This document shows, piece by piece, positions 1 to 8,346 of a DNA stretch of 64,000 nucleotides. The notes beneath the pieces were generated by a model that was not told the origin of the DNA, searched no databases, and was given only the letters and a program-made list of their open reading frames with translations. Source of the DNA: Jiangella mangrovi (GTDB lineage: Bacteria; Actinomycetota; Actinomycetes; Jiangellales; Jiangellaceae). The stretch spans positions 434,001 through 498,000 of the forward strand of contig NZ_JACHMM010000001.1 of assembly GCF_014204975.1 (NCBI RefSeq), in the 5' to 3' direction. A program made the translations under genes and the position numbers. Every line of letters begins with the position of its first letter. Positions within the stretch are counted from its first letter, which is position 1.

Positions 1-1108
1 CGACGACGGCCGTCCCCAGGATCGCGACGGTGGCACCGGCGGCGCCGATGGTGGCGGCCGTGGCGGCGTCGCGCTTGCCGATGCGCCGCGACGCCAGCGC
101 GTGTCGTCCGCCGACCTCGTCCATGAGCGCCCGCAGCGCCTCGGCGTTGTCGTGCGCGGGCTGCCAGCCGGCCTTGCGCAGGCGCTCGCCGGCGACCACC
201 CACGGCCGGGTGACGAAGTGCAGCTCGCTGGCCGGCGCCGGGGTGACGCCGAGCCGGTGCAGCCGCTGCGCGGTGCCGAACGCGAACGACGCGGGCAGCT
301 CGATGCGGCTGCGGCCGGAGAGCTCCTCGAGCGTCGCCTGGTCGAGGTGGCCCTCGCTGCCGACGGCGAGCGGCCCGGCGACGTCGTTCAGGACCACGTA
401 CTCGAGCGCCGACGCGAGGTCGTCGACGTGGCAGAACTGCCAGGCCGGCTCGCTGCCGCGGACGACCAGCAGACGGGGCGCCTCGAAGTGGCGGGTCAGG
501 ACGGTGTCGACGCCCGGCCCGACGACGGCGGCCGGCCGGACCACCGTCACGGACATGCCGGGGTGCGACCGCGGCGCCCGCGCGCAGAGGTCCTCGATCT
601 CGAGCAGGTCGCTGATGATCGAGCCGTCGGGCTCGGCCTTCAACGGGGCGTCCTCGTCGAGCGGGACCGGGTTCTCGGCCTGGGCGCCGTAGACCATGGC
701 ACTGGTGACGGCGACGAGGTGGCGCACGCCGGCCGCGGCGGACGCCGTCAGGATGGTCTGCGTGCCGCGCACGTTGCGGTGCGAGCGGACGGCGGGGTCG
801 TCGGTGATGCCGATGTCGACGGCGGTGTGCACGACGGCGTCGACTCCGGCCAGCCGCGTGACGATGGCGGGGTCGGTGAGATCCATCACGCGCCACGTGA
901 CGCCGTCGACGTCGCCGCGGGAGTCGTCGAGGCCCACGACCTCGGCGACGTCGTCGCTGGCCGCGAGGCGCGCGGCCAGCAGCCGGCCGACGCCGGACGC
1001 CGCGCCGGTGACGGCCACCACCAGCCCGTCGGCACCGTTGCGCCCAGCGCGAACCCCGCGCGGCTGTCTGCCCACGAATTCCCCTTCAACGACTACCGTG
1101 GAACGCAT
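1..1108 (-). CDS. NAD-dependent epimerase/dehydratase-like SDR protein (3' end beyond window)
   Basis: Extended short-chain dehydrogenase/reductase, probably acting on a sugar nucleotide or sterol-like substrate in the cytoplasm; the substrate cannot be read from the sequence. Translation from ATG at 1108 begins MRSTVVVEGEF and reaches the Rossmann motif GAASGVG at about residue 35, then VVHTAVD and the tyrosine segment SAMVYGAQ typical of epimerases. The residue four positions after that Tyr is Ala, so the usual YxxxK lysine is missing and this may be an atypical or non-catalytic SDR. The frame stays open to base 1, so the C-terminus is not seen. It diverges from the DUF2342 gene with 42 bp between starts. 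Confidence 0.8.
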   Translation of the reverse strand, partial: MRSTVVVEGEFVGRQPRGVRAGRNGADGLVVAVTGAASGVGRLLAARLAASDDVAEVVGLDDSRGDVDGVTWRVMDLTDPAIVTRLAGVDAVVHTAVDIGITDDPAVRSHRNVRGTQTILTASAAAGVRHLVAVTSAMVYGAQAENPVPLDEDAPLKAEPDGSIISDLLEIEDLCARAPRSHPGMSVTVVRPAAVVGPGVDTVLTRHFEAPRLLVVRGSEPAWQFCHVDDLASALEYVVLNDVAGPLAVGSEGHLDQATLEELSGRSRIELPASFAFGTAQRLHRLGVTPAPASELHFVTRPWVVAGERLRKAGWQPAHDNAEALRALMDEVGGRHALASRRIGKRDAATAATIGAAGATVAILGTAVV

Positions 1109-1150
1109 GAGGCGCTCCCGAACGCTTCCCATCCTGCCCGAGGCGCTGCC

Positions 1151-2521
1151 ATGAATGATGTCCCCTTCGGTTTCCGTTCCGAGGACGACCCGGACGAGAA
1201 CCGGCCCGAGAAGTCCGGTTCCGGCTCCGGCGACCCCGGTCAGCCCGGCGGTCCGGGCAGTCCCGGCGGCCCCGGCGACCCGTTCGGCAACCTCTTCGGC
1301 ATGTTCGGCGCGGGTGGACCGGGCGGTCCCGGCGGCAACCCCGACCTCGGTGCCATGTTCGCTCAGCTCGGCCAGATGTTCTCCTGGTCCGGCGGGCCGG
1401 TGAACTGGAACCTCGCCAACCAGGCCGCCCGCGAGGTCGTCTCGGCTGCCGGCGACCGCTCCGTCAGCGGTACGGACCGCCGCGACGTCGACGACGCGTT
1501 CCGCCTCGCCGACACCTGGCTCGACGGCGCCACCTCGTTCCCCTCCACCGGCGGCGCGCCGCGCACCTGGAGCCGCGCCGAGTGGGTCGAGGGCACGCAT
1601 GCCGCCTGGAAGGACCTCGTCGAGCCGCTGGCCGCGCGCGTCTCCGAGGCCATGAGCAAGTCGCTGCCGCCCGAGGTCGCGCAGGCCGCAGGCCCGCTGG
1701 TCGGCATGATGCAGCAGGTCGGCGTCTCCATGTGGGGCGCGCAGGTGGGCCAGAGCATCGGCAAGCTGGCCGGCGAGGTCGTCGGTTCGGCCGACATCGG
1801 CGTGCCGCTGGCCGCCGGCCACCCGGCGCTGCTGCCGGCCAACGTCCGCGCGTTCGGCGAGGGCCTGGGGGTCGACGCCCGCGACGTACTGCTCTACCTC
1901 GCGCTGCGCGAGGCCGCCTACGTCCGGCTCTACGGCCATGCGCCGTGGCTGCGCGCGCACATCGTCGCGCTGGTCGAGGAGTACGCCCGCAACGTCAGCG
2001 TCGACACCAGCGCCATCGAAGAGAAGATGCGCGAGATCGACCCGCAGCGGCCCGAGGCCCTGCAAGAGGCGCTCGAGGGCGGGCTCTTCGACGTGCCCAC
2101 CACGCCGGAGCAGCAGGCCGCGCTCGACCGTCTCGAGCTGGCGCTCGCCCTGGTCGAGGGCTGGGTCGACGACGTCGTCACGCGGGCCACCGCCGACCGC
2201 CTGCCGTCGGCCGCGGCGCTGCGCGAGACCGTCCGCCGCCGCCGTGCGTCCGGCGGGCCGGCCGAGCAGACCTTCGCCACGCTGGTCGGCCTGCAGCTGC
2301 GCCCGCGCAAGCTGCGCGAGGCGGCCGACTTCTGGGCCGCGGTCCGCGAGGCGCGCGGCGCCGACGGCCGCGACGCCGTCTGGGCGCACCCCGACCTCAT
2401 GCCGTCGGCCGACGACCTCGCCGACCCGGCGGCGTTCCTCGTCGTCGACCAGTGGGACATGTCCGGGCTCGACGACACCCCGGCTCCGCCCGAGGACGAG
2501 AACGGCGGCAGCCCGTCCTGA
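1151..2521 (+). CDS. DUF2342 family protein (annotated zinc-dependent metalloprotease)
   Basis: 456-residue protein of the actinobacterial DUF2342 family (M. tuberculosis counterpart near Rv3195), often called zinc-dependent metalloprotease or F420-biosynthesis-associated. The N-terminal 90 residues are Gly/Pro-rich low complexity; the folded part follows with GPLVGMMQQ and LREAAYVRLYGHAPWLRAH. The segment where other members carry a His-containing zinc-like motif reads REAAYVRL, with Tyr where I recall His, so peptidase activity is doubtful. The reading frame is open far upstream, but ATG 1151 (MNDVPFGF) was chosen because it matches the usual N-terminus. It overlaps the Nudix gene by one base, so the two are translationally coupled. 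Confidence 0.8.
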   Translation: MNDVPFGFRSEDDPDENRPEKSGSGSGDPGQPGGPGSPGGPGDPFGNLFGMFGAGGPGGPGGNPDLGAMFAQLGQMFSWSGGPVNWNLANQAAREVVSAAGDRSVSGTDRRDVDDAFRLADTWLDGATSFPSTGGAPRTWSRAEWVEGTHAAWKDLVEPLAARVSEAMSKSLPPEVAQAAGPLVGMMQQVGVSMWGAQVGQSIGKLAGEVVGSADIGVPLAAGHPALLPANVRAFGEGLGVDARDVLLYLALREAAYVRLYGHAPWLRAHIVALVEEYARNVSVDTSAIEEKMREIDPQRPEALQEALEGGLFDVPTTPEQQAALDRLELALALVEGWVDDVVTRATADRLPSAAALRETVRRRRASGGPAEQTFATLVGLQLRPRKLREAADFWAAVREARGADGRDAVWAHPDLMPSADDLADPAAFLVVDQWDMSGLDDTPAPPEDENGGSPS

Positions 2522-3075
2522 TGACCGCTGACCACCTGCACGCCGACGCCGTCGCCGTGCTGTCGGGGTGGGTCGCGCCGTCGGCCGGTCAGGACCGGCT
2601 GCGCCGCGACTACCTCGACGTCCTCGATGCCCACCCGCGTGCCATGCGGCGCGACTGCGTGCCGGCGCACCTCACCGGCAGCGCGCTCGTCCTCGACCCC
2701 GTCACCGAGCGGGTGCTGCTGCTCCTGCACGCCAAAGCCGGCCTGTGGCTGCAGGCCGGCGGCCACTGCGAGGACGGCGACGCCTCGCTCGCCGCGACGG
2801 CGCTGCGCGAGGCCACCGAGGAGAGCGGCATCGCCGGGCTGACCCTGGGCGCGGGCGGGCGGCCGGTCCAGCTGGACCGGCACGCGGCGCCGTGCGCTCC
2901 CGGCGTCGCCGAGCACCACCTCGACGTCCAGTACGTCGCGCTGGCACCGGCCGGAGCGGTCGCGGCCATCAGCGACGAGTCGCACGACCTCGGCTGGTTC
3001 GGCTACGACGACCTCCCGGAGCCGCTGGGCGGCGGGGTCGTCGAGCTGATCGCGGCGGCGCGAGCCGCACTCTGA
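2521..3075 (+). CDS. Nudix hydrolase
   Basis: 184-residue Nudix pyrophosphohydrolase that would cleave a nucleoside diphosphate linked to another moiety; substrate unknown. The Nudix box is visible at about residues 79-103 (GGHCEDGDASLAATALREA followed by TEESG), with Asp in place of one acidic ligand and one extra residue before the helix, a pattern common in actinobacterial members. ATG overlaps the upstream TGA (TGATG). The stop codon at 3073-3075 is embedded in the left arm of a hairpin shared with the convergent gene. Confidence 0.88.
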   Translation: MTADHLHADAVAVLSGWVAPSAGQDRLRRDYLDVLDAHPRAMRRDCVPAHLTGSALVLDPVTERVLLLLHAKAGLWLQAGGHCEDGDASLAATALREATEESGIAGLTLGAGGRPVQLDRHAAPCAPGVAEHHLDVQYVALAPAGAVAAISDESHDLGWFGYDDLPEPLGGGVVELIAAARAAL

Positions 3076-3101
3076 CGCCGTCGGGCGACGACGGCGTCAG
3101 A
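3071..3101. terminator. Bidirectional hairpin containing both stop codons
   Basis: Perfect 13-bp stem (3071-3083 with 3089-3101) and 5-nt loop. The left arm contains the Nudix TGA (3073-3075) and the right arm contains the stop of the convergent membrane protein (3097-3099). There is no U-tract, so it is the U-less hairpin type seen in actinobacteria. Confidence 0.7.
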
Positions 3102-3630
3102 CCTTCGCCGGGGTCGACGGCTCCAGCGTGCGGCGGCGGGTGCGCAGGCCCTCGACGGTGATGCGGCCCCGGCGCACGGCGCCACGCTGGTCCAGCCAGG
3201 CGTCGAGGAAGCGCCACAGGGCGGCGGCATCGACGGTCTCACCTGTGACGACGGCGTCGATGACGGTCACGTGGGCGTCGCGCAGGCCCGCGGCGAGCAC
3301 CCGGTCGCGCCGCCCGCAGCGGGCCCGCACCCGGGCGATCCGCTCGCCGAGGTCGACGAAGAGCCGCGCCTCGGCCTCGGTGAGCCGGCGCGATCCGCCG
3401 GGCAGCCACGCGCCGTCCTGGCTGGGCGCGGACGACGCCACCCGCATGACCAGCTCGCGCAGCGACTCGACCGCCTCGACCAGGCCCTGGCGCGCGCCGT
3501 GGCGCGACTGCAGCCAGAACGCGAGGAACGCGGCAAGGAAGACCGCCGGGACGGCCAGCGCGCCGCTCAGCAGCCCCTCCCAGGTGATCGAGCCCGAAGG
3601 GATGCCCACGAACGCCTGCGTCACCGTCAC
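3097..3630 (-). CDS. Hypothetical single-pass membrane protein
   Basis: 177-residue protein of unknown function. A hydrophobic segment at about residues 18-42 (ALAVPAVFLAAFLAFWL) is the only membrane span. The rest is a soluble, Arg-rich helical domain with no motif I recognise. Start is GTG at 3630. It is convergent with the Nudix gene; the shared terminator hairpin contains its stop. It probably follows the metallopeptidase gene (3661-4215) in one transcript, being 30 bp downstream on the same strand. Confidence 0.65.
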   Translation of the reverse strand: MTVTQAFVGIPSGSITWEGLLSGALAVPAVFLAAFLAFWLQSRHGARQGLVEAVESLRELVMRVASSAPSQDGAWLPGGSRRLTEAEARLFVDLGERIARVRARCGRRDRVLAAGLRDAHVTVIDAVVTGETVDAAALWRFLDAWLDQRGAVRRGRITVEGLRTRRRTLEPSTPAKV

Positions 3631-3660
3631 GGCCGGACGTTACCCACGTCGGGCCCCCGG

Positions 3661-4215
3661 TCAATCGTCGGTGAGGTCGTCCTCATGGTCCGCGTCGTCC
3701 TCGCCGCCCTCGGAGGCCGCGCCGCCCGCGTGGCTGTAGCCGTCGAGGAAGCCGCGCGCCCGCTCGGCCCGCGGGTACCGGCCGACCAGCGCCCAGAACT
3801 CCGGGCCGTGGTCGTTCACCAGCAGATGTGTCAGTTCGTGGATCAGCACGTAGTCGATGACCCAGGTGGGCAGGCCCTGCAGGCGGGCGGACAGCCGGAT
3901 GGAGCCGTCGCTGGGCGTGCACGACCCCCAGCGGGCCTGCTGGCTGGCGCTCCAGCGCACGCTGGTGGGGACGGCGCGGCCGTCGAGATACTTGCGCGAG
4001 AGCTCGCCGGCGCGGGCGAGCAGGCCCTCGTCGCTGGGACGGCGGCGCTTCTCTTGCGCGGCCAGGCGGTCGAGCATGACCTGGACCCAGCGCCGCTCCT
4101 CAGCCTTGCTGAGCCGGGACGGGAGGCACACGACGATGCGGCCGTTCTCGCGGAACGCCGTGACCGTGCGTCGGCGCCGCAACGAGCGCCGTATCTCGAC
4201 GTCCGGAGCCTCCAT
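3661..4215 (-). CDS. YgjP-like metallopeptidase (DUF45/M48-like)
   Basis: Zinc metallopeptidase of the YgjP/WLM type, about 184 residues. The zinc motif HELTH is clear, followed by DHGPEFWALV, which supplies the third ligand region, and preceded by ARWGSC, a family hallmark. The C-terminus is a very acidic tail (GGEDDADHEDDLTDD). ATG 4215 (MEAPDVEIRRS) is preferred to an in-frame ATG at 4245 because homologues begin close to this sequence; neither has a good ribosome-binding site. Its cellular role is unknown. Confidence 0.82.
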   Translation of the reverse strand: MEAPDVEIRRSLRRRRTVTAFRENGRIVVCLPSRLSKAEERRWVQVMLDRLAAQEKRRRPSDEGLLARAGELSRKYLDGRAVPTSVRWSASQQARWGSCTPSDGSIRLSARLQGLPTWVIDYVLIHELTHLLVNDHGPEFWALVGRYPRAERARGFLDGYSHAGGAASEGGEDDADHEDDLTDD

Positions 4216-4818
4216 GGATGCACCGTAGACCCATCCGACCGGCAATGCGTGGATGCAATGTGGATAACTGGCCGAGAATGCCGCCTACGACGCCATTGCC
4301 CGAGTCGGTCGGCTTCTGTGCGCCGTGCTCCCCACAGTTTCTTCGTACACATGTGGTGGATTGCATCGGCGCTGGTCAGGGCCTCCATCGTCGCGAGGTG
4401 AGTCCGTCGTCAACATGCTGCGCACCGGTGGTCCACAAGCATGGCGGTAGTCCTGCACAAGTCGTCCACAGAGTTATCCACAACCTTGGGACAGTCCCCC
4501 GGCGTTACCGTTGCCGCCATCCGGGGATCGCCGTACGTTCACTGACATGTCCGGCGGTTCGAATCCCTTGCACACCACACATCGCACGGGCCGCCTGATC
4601 CCGCTCGGCGGGATCTCGGAAAACGATGACACCTGCGCGCGTCCGGGGAAGGCGCGCGACCGTCAACGGAACTGAGATCCCGCCGCGCGCATTTCACACT
4701 CGTCGATTTCTCCCTCGAAGCATCCGCCCGCTGGCGTAGTGTGTCGGGTCAAACCACACGGGGGACGCGGCTGACCTGCTGCTTCCGCTTCTGCAACGAA
4801 GGATTTGGGAGGCCACGA
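4216..4818. other. 600-bp spacer with DnaA boxes and hairpins, no gene seen
   Basis: This stretch is less GC-rich than its surroundings and holds no convincing ORF. It contains two perfect DnaA boxes, two near-matches, and an 8-bp hairpin at 4597-4615 (GATCCCGC, 3-nt loop). A TAGTGT hexamer at 4737-4742 could be the -10 of the downstream zinc-ribbon gene, though its -35 is poor. Confidence 0.5.
4259..4482. promoter_or_regulatory. Cluster of DnaA boxes
   Basis: Perfect TTATCCACA at 4474-4482 (+) and 4259-4267 (-), with TCGTCCACA at 4462-4470 and TGGTCCACA at 4429-4437. A further perfect TTGTCCACA lies at 4982-4990 (-). There is no dnaA or dnaN nearby, so this is not the chromosomal origin; a DnaA-titrating or DnaA-regulated site is possible. 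Confidence 0.5.
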
Positions 4819-4977
4819 ATGGCTGAGACGTACACGGGCGAGTTCTACTGCGTGAAGTGCAAGGAGAAGCGCGAGGCGACGGGCGACATCGTCGTGAACG
4901 ACAAGGGCACCCGCATGGCCAAGGCCACCTGCCCGGTCTGCTCCACCAATCTCAACCGCATCCTCGGCCGCGTCTGA
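4819..4977 (+). CDS. DUF5679 small zinc-ribbon protein
   Basis: 52-residue protein starting MAETYTGEF. Two CxxC pairs (CVKC at residues 11-14 and CPVC at about 38-41) form a likely zinc ribbon, as in DUF5679. ATG 4819 is chosen over upstream in-frame starts because GGGAGG lies 7 nt before it and homologues start here. It is the first gene of a run with the ThiF-like protein and the ABC1 kinase. Function unknown; binding RNA, DNA or a protein partner are all possible. Confidence 0.8.
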   Translation: MAETYTGEFYCVKCKEKREATGDIVVNDKGTRMAKATCPVCSTNLNRILGRV

Positions 4978-5029
4978 GGCCTGTGGACAACGGGACGCAC
5001 GGCGGCGCCGTTCGGGGCAGGATGCCGCT

Positions 5030-6091
5030 GTGCGCCCCATCCTCCATCCCGCGCTGAGCCGTACCTGGCGCGACGAGACCACGCTGCAGGTCGGCGTCAC
5101 GCCGGACCTCGCCCTGGTGGTCGGCCAGCTCAGCCGGCCCGAACGACACGTCCTCGAGGCCATGACCGGCGAGACCGACCTCGCCGGCCTGCGCGAGCTG
5201 GCCGAAGAGCTCGGCATCGGCCGCGCCGCCGCCGACCGGCTCACCCGGCTGCTCGTGTCGGCCGGTGCGGTGGTCGACGGCGACCGGCTCGCCCCGCCTG
5301 AACAGGCGGACCCGAGGCGCGGTCCCGACCGGTCCTCGGCCGGTCTGCTGGCCCGGGCGGCCGACGGCGGCGACGGCGTCCTCGCGACCCGGCGACGGGC
5401 CCGGGTCGACGTGCACGGCGCCGGCCGGGTCGGCGCCCAGATCGCCCGGCTGCTCGCTGCCTCGGGGGTCGGCGACGTCGCGGTGCTCGATCGCGAGCCC
5501 GTTCGGCCCGGCGACGTGAGCCCCGGCGGGCACTCGCCATCCGCCGTCGGCGCGTCCCGGCGTGCGGCGCTCGATCCGCTGCTGCGTGCCGACGCCGCCG
5601 ATGTGGACGCATCCGCCCGGGGTGACGACGGCGGGGGCCAGGTGTTCGCCGTCCTGGCGCCGTCCGGCGGCACCGGCCGCGAAGAGGCCGCGGAGCTGCT
5701 CCGGCTCGGCGTGCCGCACCTCGTCGCGTACGTCATCGAGCTCACCGGCGTCGTCGGCCCGCTGGTGCTGCCGGGCGTGTCCTCATGCCTGCGCTGCCAC
5801 GACCTGCACCGCACCGACCGCGACCCGCACTGGCCGCTGGTGCTCGACCAGGCGATGCGCCGGCCGCCGCCGGAGCCGGCCTGCGACGGCGCGCTGGCCG
5901 CCGCCGTCGCCGGTCTGGCCGCCACACAGGTGCTCGCTCACCTGGACGGCTTCGTTCCGGCCACCGTCGGGGGCACCATGGAGGTGTCGCTGCCGTCAGG
6001 GCTGCCGAGGCGGCGCACGTGGACGACACACCCCGGCTGCGGGTGCGGCTGGGCGGCCGGAGAGGACGAGACGGCACAATGGGTGATGTGA
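5030..6091 (+). CDS. ThiF-like / TOMM-cyclodehydratase-like protein
   Basis: 353-residue protein. An N-terminal winged-helix-like part (about 1-95) is followed by a Rossmann motif GAGRVGAQIA, a ThiF/E1-like acidic loop (VLDREPVRPGDVSPGG) and zinc ligands CLRCHDLHR and HPGCGCG. The layout recalls the E1-like domains of azole-forming cyclodehydratases, but no precursor peptide or YcaO protein is nearby, so peptide modification is only a family guess. Start is GTG 5030 with a GGGGCAGG-type ribosome site. Its 3' end overlaps the ABC1 kinase gene by 13 bp, indicating coupling. Confidence 0.7.
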   Translation: MRPILHPALSRTWRDETTLQVGVTPDLALVVGQLSRPERHVLEAMTGETDLAGLRELAEELGIGRAAADRLTRLLVSAGAVVDGDRLAPPEQADPRRGPDRSSAGLLARAADGGDGVLATRRRARVDVHGAGRVGAQIARLLAASGVGDVAVLDREPVRPGDVSPGGHSPSAVGASRRAALDPLLRADAADVDASARGDDGGGQVFAVLAPSGGTGREEAAELLRLGVPHLVAYVIELTGVVGPLVLPGVSSCLRCHDLHRTDRDPHWPLVLDQAMRRPPPEPACDGALAAAVAGLAATQVLAHLDGFVPATVGGTMEVSLPSGLPRRRTWTTHPGCGCGWAAGEDETAQWVM

Positions 6092-7398
6092 GCGATCTGC
6101 CTCGCAACGCCGTCAATCGCGCCTTCAAGCTCGCGTCGCTGCCGCTGGGCCTGGCCGGGCGGGCCACTCTGGGCTTGGGCAAGCGGTTGAGCGGCGCGTC
6201 GGCCGAGTCGGTCAGCGCCGACGTGCAGCAGCGCACCGCCGAGCACATCTTCCGGGTGCTCGGCGAGCTCAAGGGCGGCGCCATGAAGTTCGGGCAGACG
6301 CTGTCGGTGCTCGAGGCCGGCATCCCCGAGGAACTGGCCGCGCCCTACCGCGCCACGCTCACCAAGCTGCAGGAGTCCGCGCCGCCCATGAAGGCCGAGA
6401 CGGTGCACGCCGTGCTCGCCGCCGACCTCGGGTCCGACTGGCGCGACCGGTTCCGGTCCTTCGACGACGCCCCGGCCGCGTCGGCGTCCATCGGCCAGGT
6501 GCACAAAGCTGTCTGGCACGACGGCCGCACGGTCGCCGTCAAGATCCAGTACCCCGGCGCCGGCGACGCGCTGCGCTCCGACCTGCGCCAGGTCGCCCGG
6601 CTGGGCCGCTCCATCGGCGCACTGGTCCCCGGCATGGACGCCAAGGCGCTGGTCGAGGAGCTGCACGACCGCATGGTCGAAGAGCTCGACTACCGCATGG
6701 AGGCCGACGCGCAGGACGGCTTCGCCATCGCCTACGCCGAAGACCCCGAGTTCGCCGTGCCGCGCCTGGTCGAGGGCGCCGAGCACGTCCTGGTGTCCGA
6801 CTGGCTCGACGGCCGGCCGCTGTCGAACGTCATCGCCGAGGGCACCAAGGAGGAACGCGACCACGCCGGGCTGCTCTACGTGCGGTTCCTGTTCTCGGGT
6901 CCGGCCCGCGCCGGGCTGCTGCACGCCGACCCGCACCCGGGCAACTACCGCATCACGGCCGACGGCCGGCTCGGCGTGCTCGACTACGGCGCCGTCGCGC
7001 GGCTGCCCGAGGGACTCCCGCCGTCCGTCGGCCAGCTCATGCGGCGCGCGCTGGCCGGCGAGGCCGACGAGATGCTCGACGGCCTGCGCGAAGAGGGCTT
7101 CGTCAAGGCGCACATCACGCTCGACCCCGAGGACCTCTACGACTACCTCGCGCCGTTCCTCGAGCCGGCCCGGGTCGACCGGTTCCACTTCAACCGCCCG
7201 TGGATGCGCGAGCAGTTCGCCCGCATCAACGACCCCCGCCGGCCCGGCTACTCCATCGGGCTCAAACTGAACCTGCCGCCGTCGTACCTGCTCATCCACC
7301 GGGTCTGGATCGGTGGCATCGGCGTGCTGTCGCAGCTGGACTGCGAGGCGCCGTTCCGGGCCGAGCTGGAACGCTGGCTCCCCGGCTTCACCGCCTGA
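6079..7398 (+). CDS. ABC1/UbiB (AarF) family atypical kinase
   Basis: 439-residue ABC1-family ATP-binding protein, orthologous in position to Rv3197 beside whiB7 in mycobacteria. Family signatures are present: KxGQ in GGAMKFGQTLS at about residues 67-77, AVKIQYPG, EELDYRMEA, the catalytic-loop equivalent DPHPGN, and LDYGA in place of DFG. UbiB relatives act in isoprenoid lipid or quinone metabolism; the actinobacterial role is unsettled, and a link to macrolide resistance in mycobacteria is inference here. ATG 6079 (MGDVSDLPRN) overlaps the previous gene. It converges on and slightly overlaps the hydrolase remnant. Confidence 0.88.
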   Translation: MGDVSDLPRNAVNRAFKLASLPLGLAGRATLGLGKRLSGASAESVSADVQQRTAEHIFRVLGELKGGAMKFGQTLSVLEAGIPEELAAPYRATLTKLQESAPPMKAETVHAVLAADLGSDWRDRFRSFDDAPAASASIGQVHKAVWHDGRTVAVKIQYPGAGDALRSDLRQVARLGRSIGALVPGMDAKALVEELHDRMVEELDYRMEADAQDGFAIAYAEDPEFAVPRLVEGAEHVLVSDWLDGRPLSNVIAEGTKEERDHAGLLYVRFLFSGPARAGLLHADPHPGNYRITADGRLGVLDYGAVARLPEGLPPSVGQLMRRALAGEADEMLDGLREEGFVKAHITLDPEDLYDYLAPFLEPARVDRFHFNRPWMREQFARINDPRRPGYSIGLKLNLPPSYLLIHRVWIGGIGVLSQLDCEAPFRAELERWLPGFTA

Positions 7399-7954
7399 TC
7401 CCCGGCGGTGGCCCGGCCGATCGCAGGAAGCGGCGCAGTTCGCGGGTGACCTCGTCCGGCGCCTCCACCGGGCTGACGTGGCCCGAGCCGGCGAGCACGA
7501 CGAGCTCGGACCGCATCACCGCGTCGTGGATGGCCGCGCCGAGCGAGACCGGTGCGCGGACGTCCTGCCCGGCGTAGAGCAGGAGCATCGGCACATCGAT
7601 CTCGGCCAGCACGTGGCGCTGGTCCGCGTAGCTGGCGCGTGCCATCGCCCGGAACCCGCTCGGACGGAACTCACGAACGCTGTCGAGGAACGGGGCCACC
7701 TTCTCGCCGTCTGCCGAGGGCGAGAACATCGACGGCGCCATCGCGGCGACGAACTCGCCGGGTGTGAGCCACGACGCCTCCAGCGAGCGGGCCAGCCGCT
7801 GGTCCGCCTCGGTCCGGCCGAGCGAGCCGAGCCAGCCGGCGTACCCGCTCACCAGGGTGAGCGACGTCGCCAGCTCTCGGTGCCGGTGGAACGCCGCGAG
7901 CACCAGCGAGGCGCCGAAGGAGAGCCCGACGAGGTGCGTCTGCCCGACCCACAA
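7388..7954 (-). pseudogene. Alpha/beta hydrolase, 5'-truncated remnant
   Basis: The frame encodes the C-terminal two thirds of an alpha/beta hydrolase: nucleophile elbow GLSFGAS near the very start, LLLYAGQDVRAPV with the acid, and GSGHVSPVEAP with the catalytic His. The first 70-90 residues of the fold, including the oxyanion HG region, are missing. The only start is a TTG at 7954, and an in-frame TGA lies three codons upstream inside a palindromic repeat unit. The break coincides with the repeat cluster at 7958-8107. A short but functional protein cannot be excluded. Confidence 0.7.
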
Positions 7955-7957
7955 CGC

Positions 7958-8107
7958 GATTCACCACCGTGATGCGGAGCCAGGGTTGCCAGCGCAGGCA
8001 GCACGATGCGGAGCGGCGGTGAATGCGGAGCCGGCGTCAAGAGCGCGCGCGGCATGCTTCACCGCCGCGAAGCGGAGCCGGCGCAGCATTCACCGCCGCT
8101 CCGCATC
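7958..8107. repeat. Cluster of short palindromic repeat units
   Basis: Four related units built from TTCACCRCCG and GCGGAGC(C) lie within 150 bp in both orientations. Units at 7960-7981 and 8058-8079 are direct copies with 4 mismatches. 8005-8026 and 8086-8107 form a perfect 22-bp inverted repeat with a 59-nt spacer. The cluster sits exactly at the broken 5' end of the hydrolase remnant. It resembles REP/BIME-type intergenic repeats, but I do not recognise the family. Confidence 0.65.
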
Positions 8108-8151
8108 CCTTATCGCACCCGGCAGCGGCCGGCTGCGCCATCGCCCCTCCC

Positions 8152-8346
8152 TCACCACCAGGCGGAGTCGAGCCGTGCCTCGATGGATCGCAAGTTGTCG
8201 CGCGCACAGCGGTCGCAGTAGTAGAGCGTGCGGCCGCGTTCGACGCTGCTGACCCAGGTCAGCGGCAGGTCCTCGGCGGTCGTTCCGCATTGTGCGCACG
8301 TCACCGGCACCGCTTCGGACACGCGGCTCTCCCCCGTGGTCGTCAT
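8152..8346 (-). CDS. Possible independent start: small zinc-ribbon protein
   Basis: An internal ATG at 8346 in the same frame as the phosphatase, preceded by a G-rich ribosome-binding site (G7, 5 nt spacing), would yield a 64-residue protein MTTTGESRVS...SAWW with ligands CAQC and CDRC. As I recall the family, this is normally a stand-alone gene in actinobacteria. It may be made both free and as the C-terminus of the fusion. Confidence 0.45.
   Translation of the reverse strand: MTTTGESRVSEAVPVTCAQCGTTAEDLPLTWVSSVERGRTLYYCDRCARDNLRSIEARLDSAWW

Noticed and set aside
4429-4482. Chromosomal origin of replication
   Set aside because: There are too few boxes and no dnaA, dnaN, rpmH or gyr genes nearby.
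4550-4585. tRNA-like T-loop GGTTCGAATCCC
   Set aside because: The flanking bases do not form a proper T-stem or acceptor stem, and no D-arm or anticodon arm fits upstream.
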